A DNA stretch of 64,000 nucleotides from assembly GCF_963678635.1 (NCBI RefSeq), contig NC_087062.1:45779758-45843757 (forward strand), given 5' to 3'. The DNA comes from Symsagittifera roscoffensis. Lineage: Eukaryota; Xenacoelomorpha; Acoela; Convolutidae. The notes under the pieces are model-generated. The model did not search any database and was not told the origin of the DNA. It saw nothing but the letters and a program-made list of their open reading frames with translations. A program made the position numbers and the translations under genes. Positions 46,409 through 57,888 of this stretch are shown here, piece by piece (within the stretch, counting starts at the first letter, position 1; each line of letters opens with the position of its first letter).

Positions 46409-47860
46409 ACTGGGATTCATCGAACAGAAAGCATGGATTCAGATCAAGTGACAATTCGGATCAGCGCTATTGATAACAGATCAGTAGTCTAAGTTTTCCA
46501 GATCCTTGTCCATCCTGCTATTGAAATCAGCTCCGAGAAATTTGATTACAAAAAATGAAGAGAAGCTATAAGCACATGTGGCTTCTTCCTAATCATTGTT
46601 TATCGATGAGTTTTGTGGGTGTAATCCATGGCCAAGACGTATTCAGTATCATCAGACCACTTGAGGACAAATCAGGTAGACCTCGTGACCTCTGGGCAGT
46701 ACAAACGGACCATTACCCAGAAAAGTAACTAGAACTAGCAATCGCATCTGACCCATTGTCGGAGCAGGTGAAAAATTGGTGGGGTGTGGAGTCATAAGCA
46801 TCTAATAGCTCAACCAGTGGCAGATCCAAAACTGAAAAAAAGGCCGACAAAATCTTCAAAAAAACCTTATTTTTTATTGTGAAAGACGAGTTTGGTCTTC
46901 TGTGGATAAAAGATGAAACGCTCAGAACCTTTAATAACTTCGCATCAGCCATAAACCAATTGAAATCTTTGGAGAGAAGACTTGAAAAGATGTCACACTG
47001 AAGAAAAGATATCAAGAGACCATTGAAACAGATGCAACGCCAGGGTTTATACGGGAAGTAAGCAGCAAATATCACACTACACGCGAAATGAGCCACAATG
47101 GTACGTATAACATCACCCTGTTATAAATCCAAACAAGCCAGAAAAGGTGAGACAAGTATGTAACGCAGCCGCTAAGTACAATTGAATTTCATTGAATGAT
47201 ACGGTAATTCCTGGACCAGAGTTACTACAAAGCCTTCTAGGAGTAATTTTTTCGATTCCGCGAAAACGAGATTGCAATGTCGACTGACATCGACGCCATC
47301 TTCTTACAAGTTGTCGTTTCCAAATCCGAATGCATGTTTCCGCGGCTTTTGTGGAGAGATCAACCTACTGACAGAAATCGGACTTACAAGTACAAGCGAC
47401 AGGTTTTCGGAGCGAAAAGTTCGCCGACGTGTCTCAACTTTGCATTGTTAAGACCGGAGACAAGCAAGCCAAACTGTTTCCCGAGGCAAAAAAACGCACC
47501 AGAAGAAACTTTTTAAATGGACGATTTGGTAAAGTCAGTTAGAACTGTGGAGCAAAATAAAATAATTTACAAGGAATTTGTCCGATGCCTCGCAAATAGA
47601 GGAGTTGACCTACGGAAGTGTAAATAACAAAGAATCGCAAGAAACGTACAAACGATTTGAGTTCGAACCAGTCAACTCATCAATTCTTGGTCTGAATCAA
47701 AACGTAGCAAATGACACTCTAGAAATTCCAGGACCTCAGAAAAAGCTTCCTTCTTCAATTACTGAAAAAGCAGTCTTATCGCATGTTTCGTCTGTTTTCG
47801 ACCAATTAGGTCTCTATTCTTCCTTTACGATGCGAATGAGAATGCTTTTAAAGTAAACCT
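46409..47860 (+). pseudogene. BEL/Pao protease end and reverse transcriptase (degraded)
   Basis: 46409-46494 continues the protease in the frame left at 7989 (SDQVTIRISAID). Reverse-transcriptase landmarks follow, in changing frames: KFDYKK-like N-terminus, VCNAAAKYN and SLNDTVIPGPELLQSLLGV (47155-47250), DIDAIFLQV with the first catalytic aspartate (near 47285), FGAKSSPTCLNFALL (near 47410), MDDLVKSVRTVE, the YMDD-equivalent (from 47517), and VLSHVSSVFDQLGLYSSFT, the Pao connection segment (near 47780). Catalytic D residues survive, but stops and frameshifts make it inactive. It reads in the same direction as gag and is its continuation beyond the inserted Polinton. Confidence 0.82.
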
Positions 47861-48975
47861 GGCGGAAGAAAAATCAGCAATGGGACGAAGAACATGAAGG
47901 AAATAATGCCGAACAGTTCACTTTTGCAGCTATCAACTACATTTGTTCTCGCTTGATACAATGTGTATTATAGCTCACGTCAGAGAAAATACTGAGAAAG
48001 AAGCTGGAGTCTCTTACGCACTATGAAAATGTTAAATAGCACCAATGCGGCAATTGTCAATTCCGCGTCGTGATTTAGAAGCGGCCTTGTACTCAACTCG
48101 ACTTAGAGCACAAATTCTAAAAGAACATGACATCATTTTTGATGAAATACATCACTGGACCGACACAGTCACCGTGCTACATTGGCTTCAATCACCTCAT
48201 AAAAGACAAATAACCTTTGTAGCAAACAGAGTAGCCGAGATCCTTGAAATTTCCACCATTGATAAGTAGAATCACGTACCTGGCGTACACAACCCAGCTG
48301 ATATTGGAACTTGGGGAATGACTATTGCGGATCTAAATAGCAATGAGTGGATAACAGGGCCGGCTTGATTGAACAGCCTAAATCCTCTTGACCCCTTTGA
48401 CCGACAGCTTTAGAAGCGAAGGAACCCAATGAAATGATTGAACCCGTAACCACGCTTACCGCCAGAGTTTCTACTAGTGCTAGAGTTCCCTGGGAACACT
48501 TTGCTGTCTTCTCGAAGTGAGTAAAATCAGTAGCAATTTGTTTTCGATTTGGCCAAAGACAAACTGGTTTGCTTCAAGTAGGAGAACGAATGAAGGCAAC
48601 CGTCGAATAATTGCTCTAAGGCAAACTGACTCTTTTCAAAAAATCTTGTTCAATAAAGATGACTCCATTTTTGAAAGGAATTGGGATTATGAAAGGAAAA
48701 TCAAAAACATCCAATCATTTTGGATGGTAAGCATAAAGCAATACAATTACCACTCGAGCTTGAGCATCGAGAAAACTCGCAAGAGGTAACGGATTATGTT
48801 CGAAGTGTCGTGCAACAAAAATTTTGTGTAGTTGGTCTCAGAAACGTTTTGAGGTCGATCAAGTATCACTGTGTCAGAGGTCGGAAACGAAACATTATAG
48901 CATATCAACCAATGATGTCTGTTTTCCACCAGAACGGGTGTCACATGGAGTTTGCCCATTCGAAAGTATCGGAGT
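47861..48975 (+). pseudogene. BEL/Pao RNase H-like region and integrase N-terminus, truncated
   Basis: LSIPRRDLEAALYSTRLRA with HHWTDTVTVLHWLQSPHKRQ (48045-48270) is the conserved Pao segment between reverse transcriptase and integrase (Peptidase_A17/RNase H region); ADIGTWGMTIADLNSNEW follows. The zinc-binding front of the integrase is at 48717-48975 (DGKHKAIQLPLELEHREN, GLRNVLRSIKYHCVRG, PMMSVF). The histidine/cysteine ligands are only partly kept. The frame ends just before the core domain, where repeat X begins. Confidence 0.78.
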
Positions 48976-48979
48976 AGAT

Positions 48980-50640
48980 TAATTAGAAAAAAGACAAAAA
49001 TTATGGTGAAAAAATTTAGCTAACATAATAATACTCAAACAGTATTGATATATCGAAAAAGATAAATTGTTTTAAATGCAAAACGTATATTTTACTCTGA
49101 GAAAAGAAATTTTAGCATGCTATTTTATTATTTTTGCGCGCATAACGTAGTCCTCAGTAGATAAGAAAACAATCTAATTTTCGTTTTTGGAACTTTTTCC
49201 TATCGCTCAATTTAACGCTCATAAACAATAAATATTTAATGTAATTCTGAACTTATAAATCGAAAAATTTGCGTCGTTGAAAACTTATAGCCAAAAATTA
49301 GACGCTTGACGTTTTTGTCATATAATTTGAAGCATATATTTTTATTGATGCACGTTCCAATGCATATATCAAAACCCCGAACAAAATAAAAAGGACAGCC
49401 GGTTGTTGTGCAGGTAGCATATACAGTTCCGACCACATTCATAAGAGAACTACAAAAAAAAAATTCTTTTTTTTCCTTCAAACTAGTTTCTCTTTTTTTG
49501 TGCGGGGTGTAAGAAGAAACAATTACAAACTCGGAGAAAAATTAGGCTTTTACATTTTTGTTGTCGACAACATCATATTCGACAACAGTTTTTTTTAAAT
49601 AAAAATCATAGAAAAAAAAATAAGAAATTGTTTTCAAAAAAACTTTTAAAATTTGCTCTTTTTTGCTTTTTTGCACAATAAAAGTTTTAATATCTTTATA
49701 AAGTTGTTATTGCGCAGGATGTATTGAATAAAGCTTCCAAAACTAGTTTTACTTCCAGTAGTATCGAGCTTTCTCAACCTATATCCTACATGACCATATT
49801 TCATACTCATTTTCTTTTAACACGATCGCATTACTCCTCGAAAATAGTTTGAAATAACCTGTGTTTCTCAACAATGGCCAAAAAAATCGGATTTGTTAGA
49901 ATAATTAATGAAAGCGAGTTTTTTATGATTTCTCACTCAAACTTATTCGATGATTAGTTGTCCTACCTCATTTTACATGGAAAAAAATGAAAAATAACTT
50001 ACCTGAACTCCCCGTTTTCTACATTAACCATCAATATTTCTATATGATTCTATATTTCTATAAACTTATCTCTGTTTTCTATACTATTTCAATAGAAAAA
50101 TGTTACTTATAAAGTGTTAAGAAATGAAAACTTGCTAGTCGGATATCTTAAAAGCAAGTTTAAGTACTTATTGAGTTGCGATTTTGATTTTTGGGCTAGT
50201 CAAACAATTTTTAGTCTTAAACAATTTATACGATTCAAATTTTATGCTAGTTAATCGACTAGTAAGCTCAAAGTGAGAGATAAAAAAGAAACAATCACAA
50301 CGTTTTATATACGCGCCTGCAGCTTACTAAATTTTTATGTGATGCATGGTAATTTGTGGGTTGCGAAGGTTGCTACCCGAGTAGAGGTTTCGCAAGTTGT
50401 ATATCGGACGAGGCAGGTCAAAAAGAATGCCAGAGCTCCATCAAAAACAATATTCAGAACAAAGCACTGTAATTGAGCTCAAAGTCAAAACGTAAAATCG
50501 AATTAATTGACATAAAAAATCGAACACAAAAGCGAATCATTAGTCGAAAAAAAGTTCGTAACTTATTAAGATGCCAAACAGTTCACTATTTGGGTTAACG
50601 AACTACAGGAGATCAAAAACTTCTCAATTCCGAGACTATA
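48980..50640. repeat. Repeat X, copy 1 (1.66 kb)
   Basis: Starts AAAAATTATGGTGAAAAA and contains ACGTATATTTTACTCTGAG, TTTTTGCGCGCATAACGTAG, TTTCTATATGATTCTATATT and CGCCTGCAGCTTACTAA. It matches 51762-52049, 52627-53446 and 55481-57544 in shorter or longer form. It carries a minus-strand frame at 49236-49481. In the two later copies it directly follows a Pao LTR, so it is probably the genomic flank of a Pao insertion that was copied along with it. Confidence 0.75.
49236..49481 (-). CDS. Repeat-X ORF, copy 1 (about 80 residues, cysteine-containing)
   Basis: Open on the minus strand, with related frames in X copies 3 and 4. Shared core VVGTVYATCTTTG, then CIGTCINKN, KLYDKNVKRLIFGYKFS, ending SSEL before the stop. 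Cysteines sit at corresponding places. A run ending TTTGTAG lies ahead of the frame and resembles a splice acceptor. The family is unknown. It may be a captured exon or chance preserved by recent copying. Confidence 0.28.
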   Translation of the reverse strand: MKEKKEFFFCSSLMNVVGTVYATCTTTGCPFYFVRGFDICIGTCINKNICFKLYDKNVKRLIFGYKFSTTQIFRFISSELH

Positions 50641-50665
50641 TTTTGAAAACAAATCGTCTCACTTG

Positions 50666-51761
50666 CGCAGCTATCAACTACATTTGTTCTCGCTTGATAC
50701 AAAGTGTATTATAGCTTACATCAGAGAAAATACTGAGAAAGATGCTGGAGTCTCTTACGCACTAGGAAAATGTTAAATAGCACCAATGTGGCAATTGTCA
50801 ATTCCACGTCGTGATTTAGAAGCGGCCTTGTACTCAACTCGACTTAGAGCACAAATTCTAAAAGAACATGACATCATTTTTGATGAAATACATCACTGGA
50901 CCGACACAGTCACCGTGCTACATTGGCTTCAATCACCTCATAAAAGACAAATAACCTTTGTAGCAAACAGAGTAGCCGAGATCCTTGAAATTTCCACCAT
51001 TGATAAGTAGAATCACGTACCTGGCGTACACAACCCAGCTGATATTGGAACTTGGGGAATGACTATTGCGGATCTAAATAGCAATGAGTGGATAACAGGG
51101 CCGGCTTGATTGAACAGCCTAAATCCTCTTGACCCCTTTGACCGACAGCTTTAGAAGCGAAGGGACCCAATGAAATGATTGAACCCGTAACCACGCTTAC
51201 CGCCAGAGTTTCCACTAGTGCTAGAGTTCCCTGGGAACACTTTGGTGTCTTCTCGAATTGAGTAAAATCAGTAGCAATTTGTTTTCGATTCGGCCAAAGA
51301 CAAACTGGTTTGCTTCAAGTAGGAGAACGAATGAAGGCAACCGTCGAATAATTCAGGTTGACAAAGTTAGAGCTCTATCAAAGAGAATAATTGCTCTAAG
51401 GCAAACATACCCTTTTCAAAAAAATCTCGTTCAATAAAGATGACTCCAGTTTTGAAAGAAATTGGGATTATGAAAGGAAAATCAAAAACATCCAATCTTT
51501 TTGGATGGTAAGCATAAAGCAATACAATTACTACTCGAGCTTGAGCATCGAGAAAACTCGCAAGAGGTAACGGATTATGTTCGAAGTGTCGTGCAACAAA
51601 AATTTTGTGTAGTTGGTCTCAGAAACCTTTTGAGTTCGATCAAGTATCCTTGTGTCAGAGGTCGGAAACGAAACATTATAGCATATCAACCAATGATGTC
51701 TGTTTTCCACATGAACGGGTGTCACATGGAGTTCGCCCATTCGAAAGTATCGGAGTAGATT
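50666..51761 (+). pseudogene. Second copy of Pao RNase H and integrase-front region
   Basis: Repeats 47927-48975 at an offset of about 2,741 bp, with the same truncation point before the integrase core and the same X sequence behind it. The RNase H frame at 50786-51010 differs from copy 1 by one residue at its start. It keeps a 34-bp stretch (near 51355) that copy 1 has lost between short AATAATT repeats, so copy 1 is not the parent in that part. Confidence 0.8.
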
Positions 51762-52049
51762 AATTAGAAAAAAGAAAAAAAATTATGGTGAAAAATTTTA
51801 GGTAACATAATATTACTCAAACAGTTTTGATATATCTAAAAAGATAAATTTTTTTATATGCAAAACGTATATTTTACTCTGAGAAAAGAAAATTTAGCAT
51901 GCTATTTTATTATTTTTGCGCGCATAACGTAGTCCTCAGTACATAAAAAATCAACCTATTTTTCGTTTTTGGATCTTAATTTTATCAGAACTTTTTCCTA
52001 TCGCTCAATTTAACCCTCTTAGACAATGTTTTTTACCATTTCAATACCT
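51762..52049. repeat. Repeat X, copy 2 (truncated)
   Basis: The first 260 bp of X, ending at CTCAATTTAACCCTC, where sequence switches to LTR-derived DNA. Confidence 0.7.
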
Positions 52050-52626
52050 GACAAAATTATTTACCATTTCTATCATTTAGTTCGTTCTTGTTTTCATTTG
52101 ACTAATTTTGCTATGCCGAAAAGCCGGAATTACTTAATTGAATATTATGCGACCAAAATACTAAAGTTTCTAAAAGGAACACATTACCGGTGCGAACAAA
52201 CTTCATGGCTTCAGTACTTGGAGCTTTGAGCTCATCATTTTTACCCATAATTGATATTACATACTATGCTGGCTTACGCTATACTCTTTGAAAGGCAGTA
52301 AAATATATATTCGTTTCATATTTGGCCCATGTTTGGGGTGTAAAATTGACCTAAAACTGTAACATTATTTACCATTTTGTTTATCAAAACAACGCTTTTA
52401 TTACCCAGGCACGGCTTATGTTGCAAAAATCAGAAACTAAATAAAGTATTCAGCAAATGGCAGCTCCTTTTCTTGAGTTCACATCAAAATTAGATCACTT
52501 GTTAGATACAGTATTTCAAAACCTTTGAGCAATTTTCGTATTTGGAAAAAAGATTGCTATAAACTTGAGCGGATAAGGGCCGGCGTAACGCTCCTTTTAT
52601 TGTTGAGATTTAGCAGCCGTTAAAAC
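52050..52626 (+). mobile_element. Pao LTR, second copy, 5'-truncated
   Basis: Aligns with the LTR from ATTATTTACCATTTC to the end CCGTTAAAAC. No primer site or gag follows; repeat X follows instead, as after the LTR at 54873-55480. Confidence 0.72.
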
Positions 52627-53446
52627 CTTGATGTATTGTCATAAAAAGAAAAAAGTTATAGTGAAAAAAATTAGGTAAATAATATTACTCAAACAGTATT
52701 GATATATCGAAAAAGAACAATATTTTTAATTGCAAAACGTATATTTTACTCTGAGAAAAGAAGTTTTAGCATGCAATTTTATTATTTTTGCGCGCATAAC
52801 GTAGACCTCAGTACGTAAGAAATCAACCTCTTTTTCGTTTTTGGATCGTAATTTTATCAGAATTTTTTTGTATCGCTTAAATTATCGCTCATATACAGCA
52901 AATATTCAAAGTAATTCTGAACTTAAGAATCGAAAAGTTTGCGTCATTGAAAACCTATAGCTAAAAATTAGACGTTTGACGTTTTTGTCATATAACTTGG
53001 TGCATATAATTTTATTGATGCACGTCCCAATGCATAGATCAATACCCCGAACAAAATAACAAGGATAGCCGGTTGTTGTGCAGGTAGCATATACTGTTCC
53101 GACCACATTCATAGGAAAACTACACAAAAAACTCTTTTGTTTTCTTCAAACTGGTATCTTTTTTTGTGCGGGCTGTAATAGGAAACAATTACAAACCCGG
53201 AAAAAATTAGGCTTCATTTTTTTGTCGACAACAGCATATTCGACAACAGTTTTTTTTTTAATAAAAAATCATAGAAAATATATAAGAAAACGTTTTCAAA
53301 AAAACTTTTAAAAATTGCTCTTTTTTGCTTTTTTGCACAATAAACATTTTAATATCTTTATAAAGTTGTTATTGCGCAGGATGCATTGAATAAAGCTTCC
53401 AAAACTAGTTTTACTTCTAGTAGTATCAAACTTTCTCAACCTATAT
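52627..53446. repeat. Repeat X, copy 3
   Basis: Runs from just after the LTR to CTCAACCTATATCC and then joins abruptly to Pao integrase sequence. Contains the minus-strand frame 52906-53127. Confidence 0.72.
52906..53127 (-). CDS. Repeat-X ORF, copy 2 (73 residues)
   Basis: Homologue of the frame at 49236-49481: NVVGTVYATCTTTGYPCYF, CIGTCINK, KLYDKNVKRLIFSYRFS, SSELL at the end. All differences from the other copies are substitutions that keep the frame open. Unknown family. Confidence 0.28.
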   Translation of the reverse strand: MCSFPMNVVGTVYATCTTTGYPCYFVRGIDLCIGTCINKIICTKLYDKNVKRLIFSYRFSMTQTFRFLSSELL

Positions 53447-54872
53447 CCAAACTGGTTTGCTTAAAATAGGAGAACGAATGAAGGCAACCGTCGAAAAATT
53501 CAGGTTGACAAAGTTAGAGCTCTATCAAAGAGAATAATTGCTCTAAGGTAAACATACCTTTTTCGCAAAAATCTCGTTTAATGAAGATGACTGCATTTTT
53601 GAAACAAATCGGGATTATGAATGGAAGACCAAAAACATCCAATCATTTTGGATGGTAAGCATAAAGCAATGCAATTACTACTCGAGCCTGAGCATCGAGA
53701 AAATTCGCACGAGCTAATGGAAAATGTTTGTGTCGTGCAATAAAAACTTTGGGTAATTGGTCTCAGAAACGTTTTGAGGTCGATCAAGTATCACTGTGTC
53801 AGAGGTCGGAAACGAAGCATTATAGCACATCAACCAATAATGTCTGATCTTCCACCAGAACGGGTGTCACATGGAGTTTGCGCATTCGAAAGTACCGGAG
53901 TAGATTGATTTGATCCAACCGAAGCCAAGTTTTTGCGGAGAAGCTTGAAAAGATGGTGTTGCCTCTTCACTTGTCTTGCAACACGAGCAGTTCACATTGA
54001 GATCGTTCATTCTCTAGATACTGAATCTTGTCTAGCAATGATGCCAAGTTTCGTTGCCAGGCGAGAACAGCCAAAAACTATCCTGAGTGATAACGGCCTC
54101 AACTTTGTAGGGGCTGCGAAAGAATTCAAAAAGCAGATGACAAGTTGGAACCAACAAGAAATCAAGGAGAAACTTACGCTCAGTAATATAGTTTGGAAAA
54201 TCAATCACCCTGGAGCTCCTCATTTGGGTGGGATCTGGAAGCGATTAGTCAGAAGCTGCAAAAGAGCGATGATTGCAGTTCTTGGATCTGGATCTATAAC
54301 AGATGAGATTTTGAGCACAACGATGTGTCAGGTTGGGCAAACACTGAACGCAAGGCCACTGTAATCAGTGAGAAACGACCATAGTGAACTTGAAAAACTG
54401 ACTCTAAATTTTTTTCTAATTGGTAGATCCAAAATATTCCAATATATCTGTTCCTTATATTCCTAGCGCCGAAAGATATTCCGATTTAAGAAAAGCCTTT
54501 AGAACCTCGCAAGCCTATACAGACATGATTCGGCAAAGGTGGTCAAGAGAATATCTACCTCTGGGAAAAACGAGAACTAAATATAATGTAGGGCAACATA
54601 GAGCGCTGAGCTTGGGCGACTTAGTATGGCTGATTGACGATTCGGTCAGACCTTGCTATTACAAACTGGCACGAGTGTTGGAGACATACCCAGCAATGGA
54701 CGGCGATATTCGTTCAGCGACCGTCAAGACATCAACTGTGATATACAAAAGGCCCCTGGTGATACTGTCGCCTTTATTGTACTACAAGTCTTTTGCAGAG
54801 GAAAGCAGGGCCGGCGATTTCCGCGCCAGCACACAAACTGAAAAGAAGCTGAAAAAACTTAACAAACCCCTT
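53447..54872 (+). pseudogene. BEL/Pao integrase, most complete copy, with C-terminal domain
   Basis: From the end of the RNase H region through the integrase. The zinc-binding front is at about 53640-53860 with stops. The core follows: STGVD (near 53893), CLATRAVHIEIVHSLDTES, SDNGLNFVGAAKEF with the second catalytic aspartate (near 54090), and PGAPHLGGIWKRLVRS (near 54230). Pao integrases have W-E-R at the last site; here it is W-K-R, so the catalytic glutamate is lost. 54420-54878 encodes the C-terminal segment (DUF5641-like): RQRWSREYLPLG, LGDLVWLIDD, RSATVKTS. Sequence runs directly into the 3' LTR. This copy lacks the X junction that truncates the other two. Confidence 0.82.
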
Positions 54873-55480
54873 TGTTAATTTCAAACAAATAATGGTCAAA
54901 ATTATTTACCATTTCTATCATTTAGTTCGTTCTGAGCTCATTCGACTCATATTGCTATGCCTAAAAGCCGGAATTATTTAATTGATTATTATGCAATCAA
55001 AATTCAAAAGTTTTTTTTATATCTCTAAAAGGAACACATTTCCGGTGCGAACAAACTTCGTGGCTTCAGTACTTGGAACTTTCAGCTCATCATTTTTACC
55101 CTTAATTGATGCTACATACTATGCTGGCTTACGCTACACTAAATGAAAGGCATTAAAAAATATATTTGTTTCATATTTGGTCCATTTTTGGGGTCTAAAA
55201 TTGACCTAAAACTGTAACATTATTTATCTTTTTTGTTTATCAAAACAACGCTATTATTACCGAGGCCCGGCTTGGCTTTTGAAATCAGAAATTAAATTAA
55301 GTATTCATCAAATGGCAGCTCCTTTTTTGAGTTCACATCAAAATTAGATCACTTGTTAGATAAAGCATTTCAAAACCTTTGAGCAGTTTTTCGTATTAGG
55401 AAAAAGATTGTTATAAACTTGAGCGGATAAGGACCGGCGTAACGCTCCTTCTATTGTTGAGATTTAGCAGCCGTTAAAAC
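54873..55480 (+). mobile_element. BEL/Pao 3' LTR (608 bp)
   Basis: Begins TGTTAATTTCAA directly after the integrase C-terminal region and ends CCGTTAAAAC. Same length as the 5' LTR at 4677-5284 but clearly diverged, for example in the segment after ACACATTTCCGG. No flanking target duplication could be matched between 5' and 3' ends. Confidence 0.75.
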
Positions 55481-57544
55481 CTGGATGTATCGTCATAAAA
55501 AGAAAAAATTTTTGATGAAAAAACTTAAGTAACATAGAAATACTCAAACAGTATTAATATATCGAGAAAGATACGTTTTTTTAAATGCAAAACGTATATT
55601 TTACTCTGAGAAAAGAAGTTTTAGCATGCAATTTTTTTATTTTTGCGCGCATAACGTAGTCCTCAGTACACAAAAAATCAGCCTCTTTTTCATTTTTGGA
55701 TCCTATTTTTATCAGAATTTTTTCTATCGCTCAATTTATCGCTCATAGACAGCAAATATTCAAAGTAATTCCGAACTTAAAAATCGAAAAATTTGCGTCG
55801 TTGAAAACTTATAGCCAAAAATTAGACGCTTGACGTTTTTGTCATATAACTTGTGGCATATATTTTTATTGATGCATGTCCCAATGCATATCTCAATACC
55901 CCGATCAAAATAACAAGGATAGCCGATTGTTGTGCAGGTAGCATATACTGTTCCGACCACAAACATAAGAAAACTACAAAAAAACTCTTTTTTTTTCTTC
56001 AAAATATTCGAAAAAAGTTTTTTTTAAATAAAAAACCATAGAAAAAAAATAAGAAAACGTTTTCAAAAAACTTTTAAAATTTGCTCTTTTTTGCTTTTTT
56101 GCACAATAAAAGTTTTCATCTCTTTATGAAGTTGTTATTGCGCAAGATGCAAAAAATAAAGCTTCCAAAACTAGTTTTTACTTCTAGTAGTATCAAACTT
56201 TCTCAATCTATATCCTACATGACCAATTTTCATACTCATTTTCGTTTTTCATTTAACACGATCGCAATACTCCTCGAAAATAGTTTGAAATAATCTGTGT
56301 TTCTCAACAATGGCCAAATTATTTATATTGTTTCTATTTTTATATTTTTATATTGTGACTTGTTAGAATAACTAATGAAAGGATTTTTTTATGATATCTC
56401 ACTCAACTTTTTCTGATGATTAAATGTCCTACATCATTTAACATGGAGAAAATGAAAAAAAAAACGTACCTGAACTCCCCGCTTTCTATATTATTCATCT
56501 ATATTTCTAGATTATTCTATATTTCTATAAATTTATCCCCGTTTTCTATACTATATAAAAAGAAAAATGCTACTCATAAAAGGTTAAGAAATGGAAATAT
56601 GCTAGTCGGTTATCTTAAAAACAAATTTATGTACTTATTGAGTTGCAATTTTGATTTTTGGGCTAGTCAAAACAATTTTCAGTCCTAAACCATTTATACT
56701 ATTTAAACTTTATTCTAATTAATCGACTGGTGAGCTCAAAGTGAGAGAAAAAAAAAGAAACAATCACAACATTTTATATACGCGCCTGCAGCTTACTAAA
56801 TTTTTATATGATGCATGGTAATTTGTGGGTTGCGAAGGTTGCTACCCGAGTGGGTGTTTGCAAGTTATATATCAGACGAGGCGGGCATAAACGTATGTCA
56901 GAGCTTCATCAGAAACAATATTCAGAACGCACTATAGTTGAGCTCAAAGTCAAAACGTAAAACCGAGTTAAGCGACATATAAAGTCGAACACAAAAGCGA
57001 ACCATAAAGCCGAAAAAAAGTTCATAACTTAAAGTCAAAACATAGTCGAGCACACATTTGAAAAATAAAGTTGAAGACACCGTCTAATTATATAGTCGAA
57101 ACGGTCACAAACAAAAACGAACACAATCATAATTTCAAAAAGACATAGTTTGAAAAAACTTTAGTCTAGAAACTTTTATACTACTCGAGCTTTATTCTAG
57201 TTCATAGAGCGCCGACTAAAAAGCTCACATTGAGTTTTAAAAAAAGCACAGAAATAAAAATAAGCACAAGTTTACTATTTTTTATTTCATGCATGGCAAT
57301 TGTTGCCTTAAATAGTAGTGCAGATTGCTAGCCGAGTCGAGGTTTGCAATTAATGTTTCGACCGAGGCGGGTCGAACACATGTCAGAATCTTACCAATCA
57401 TCCATATTCAGAAGGCATTATAACGACTGTTTTATGACAAATAACAAACAAACGACGAAACATATACACGCCGAACATCGTATCTGTTCGTGAAATGAGA
57501 GCTGTATAATTGATCTTGAAAAATATATTGGCCTTAGTTTAAAA
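55481..57544. repeat. Repeat X, copy 4 (longest, about 2.06 kb)
   Basis: The fullest X. It continues past the end of copy 1 into DNA rich in GTCGAAC/GTCGAAA motifs. Within it, the block around ATGATGCATGGTAATTTG (near 56810) has a diverged second version at about 57290 (CATGCATGGCAATTG, GAGGCGGGTCGAAC). Ends at the microsatellite. Confidence 0.72.
55760..56002 (-). CDS. Repeat-X ORF, copy 3 (80 residues)
   Basis: Third member: FVVGTVYATCTTIGYPCYF, CIGTCINKN, KLYDKNVKRLIFGYKFS, SSELL. It keeps the cysteine pattern of copy 2 (C-x6-C-x8-C-x3-C). Unknown family. Confidence 0.28.
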   Translation of the reverse strand: MKKKKEFFCSFLMFVVGTVYATCTTIGYPCYFDRGIEICIGTCINKNICHKLYDKNVKRLIFGYKFSTTQIFRFLSSELL

Positions 57545-57817
57545 ACGATAAATACATACAAACATGCAAACATACATACGTACATACATACTTATATACA
57601 TACATACATACATACATAGATATATACGGACATACATTCATACACACATACATACATACATACATACATACATACATACATACATACATACATACATACA
57701 TACATACATACATACACATACATACATACATACATACATTCATACATACATACATACATACATACATACATACATACATACATACATACATACATACATA
57801 AATACATACAAACATAT

Positions 57818-57848
<31 letters not shown>

Positions 57849-57857
57849 CATACATAC

Positions 57858-57888
<31 letters not shown>

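Noticed and set aside
46713-47096. 127-codon minus-strand frame
   Set aside because: It is the shadow of the degraded reverse-transcriptase region read on the plus strand.
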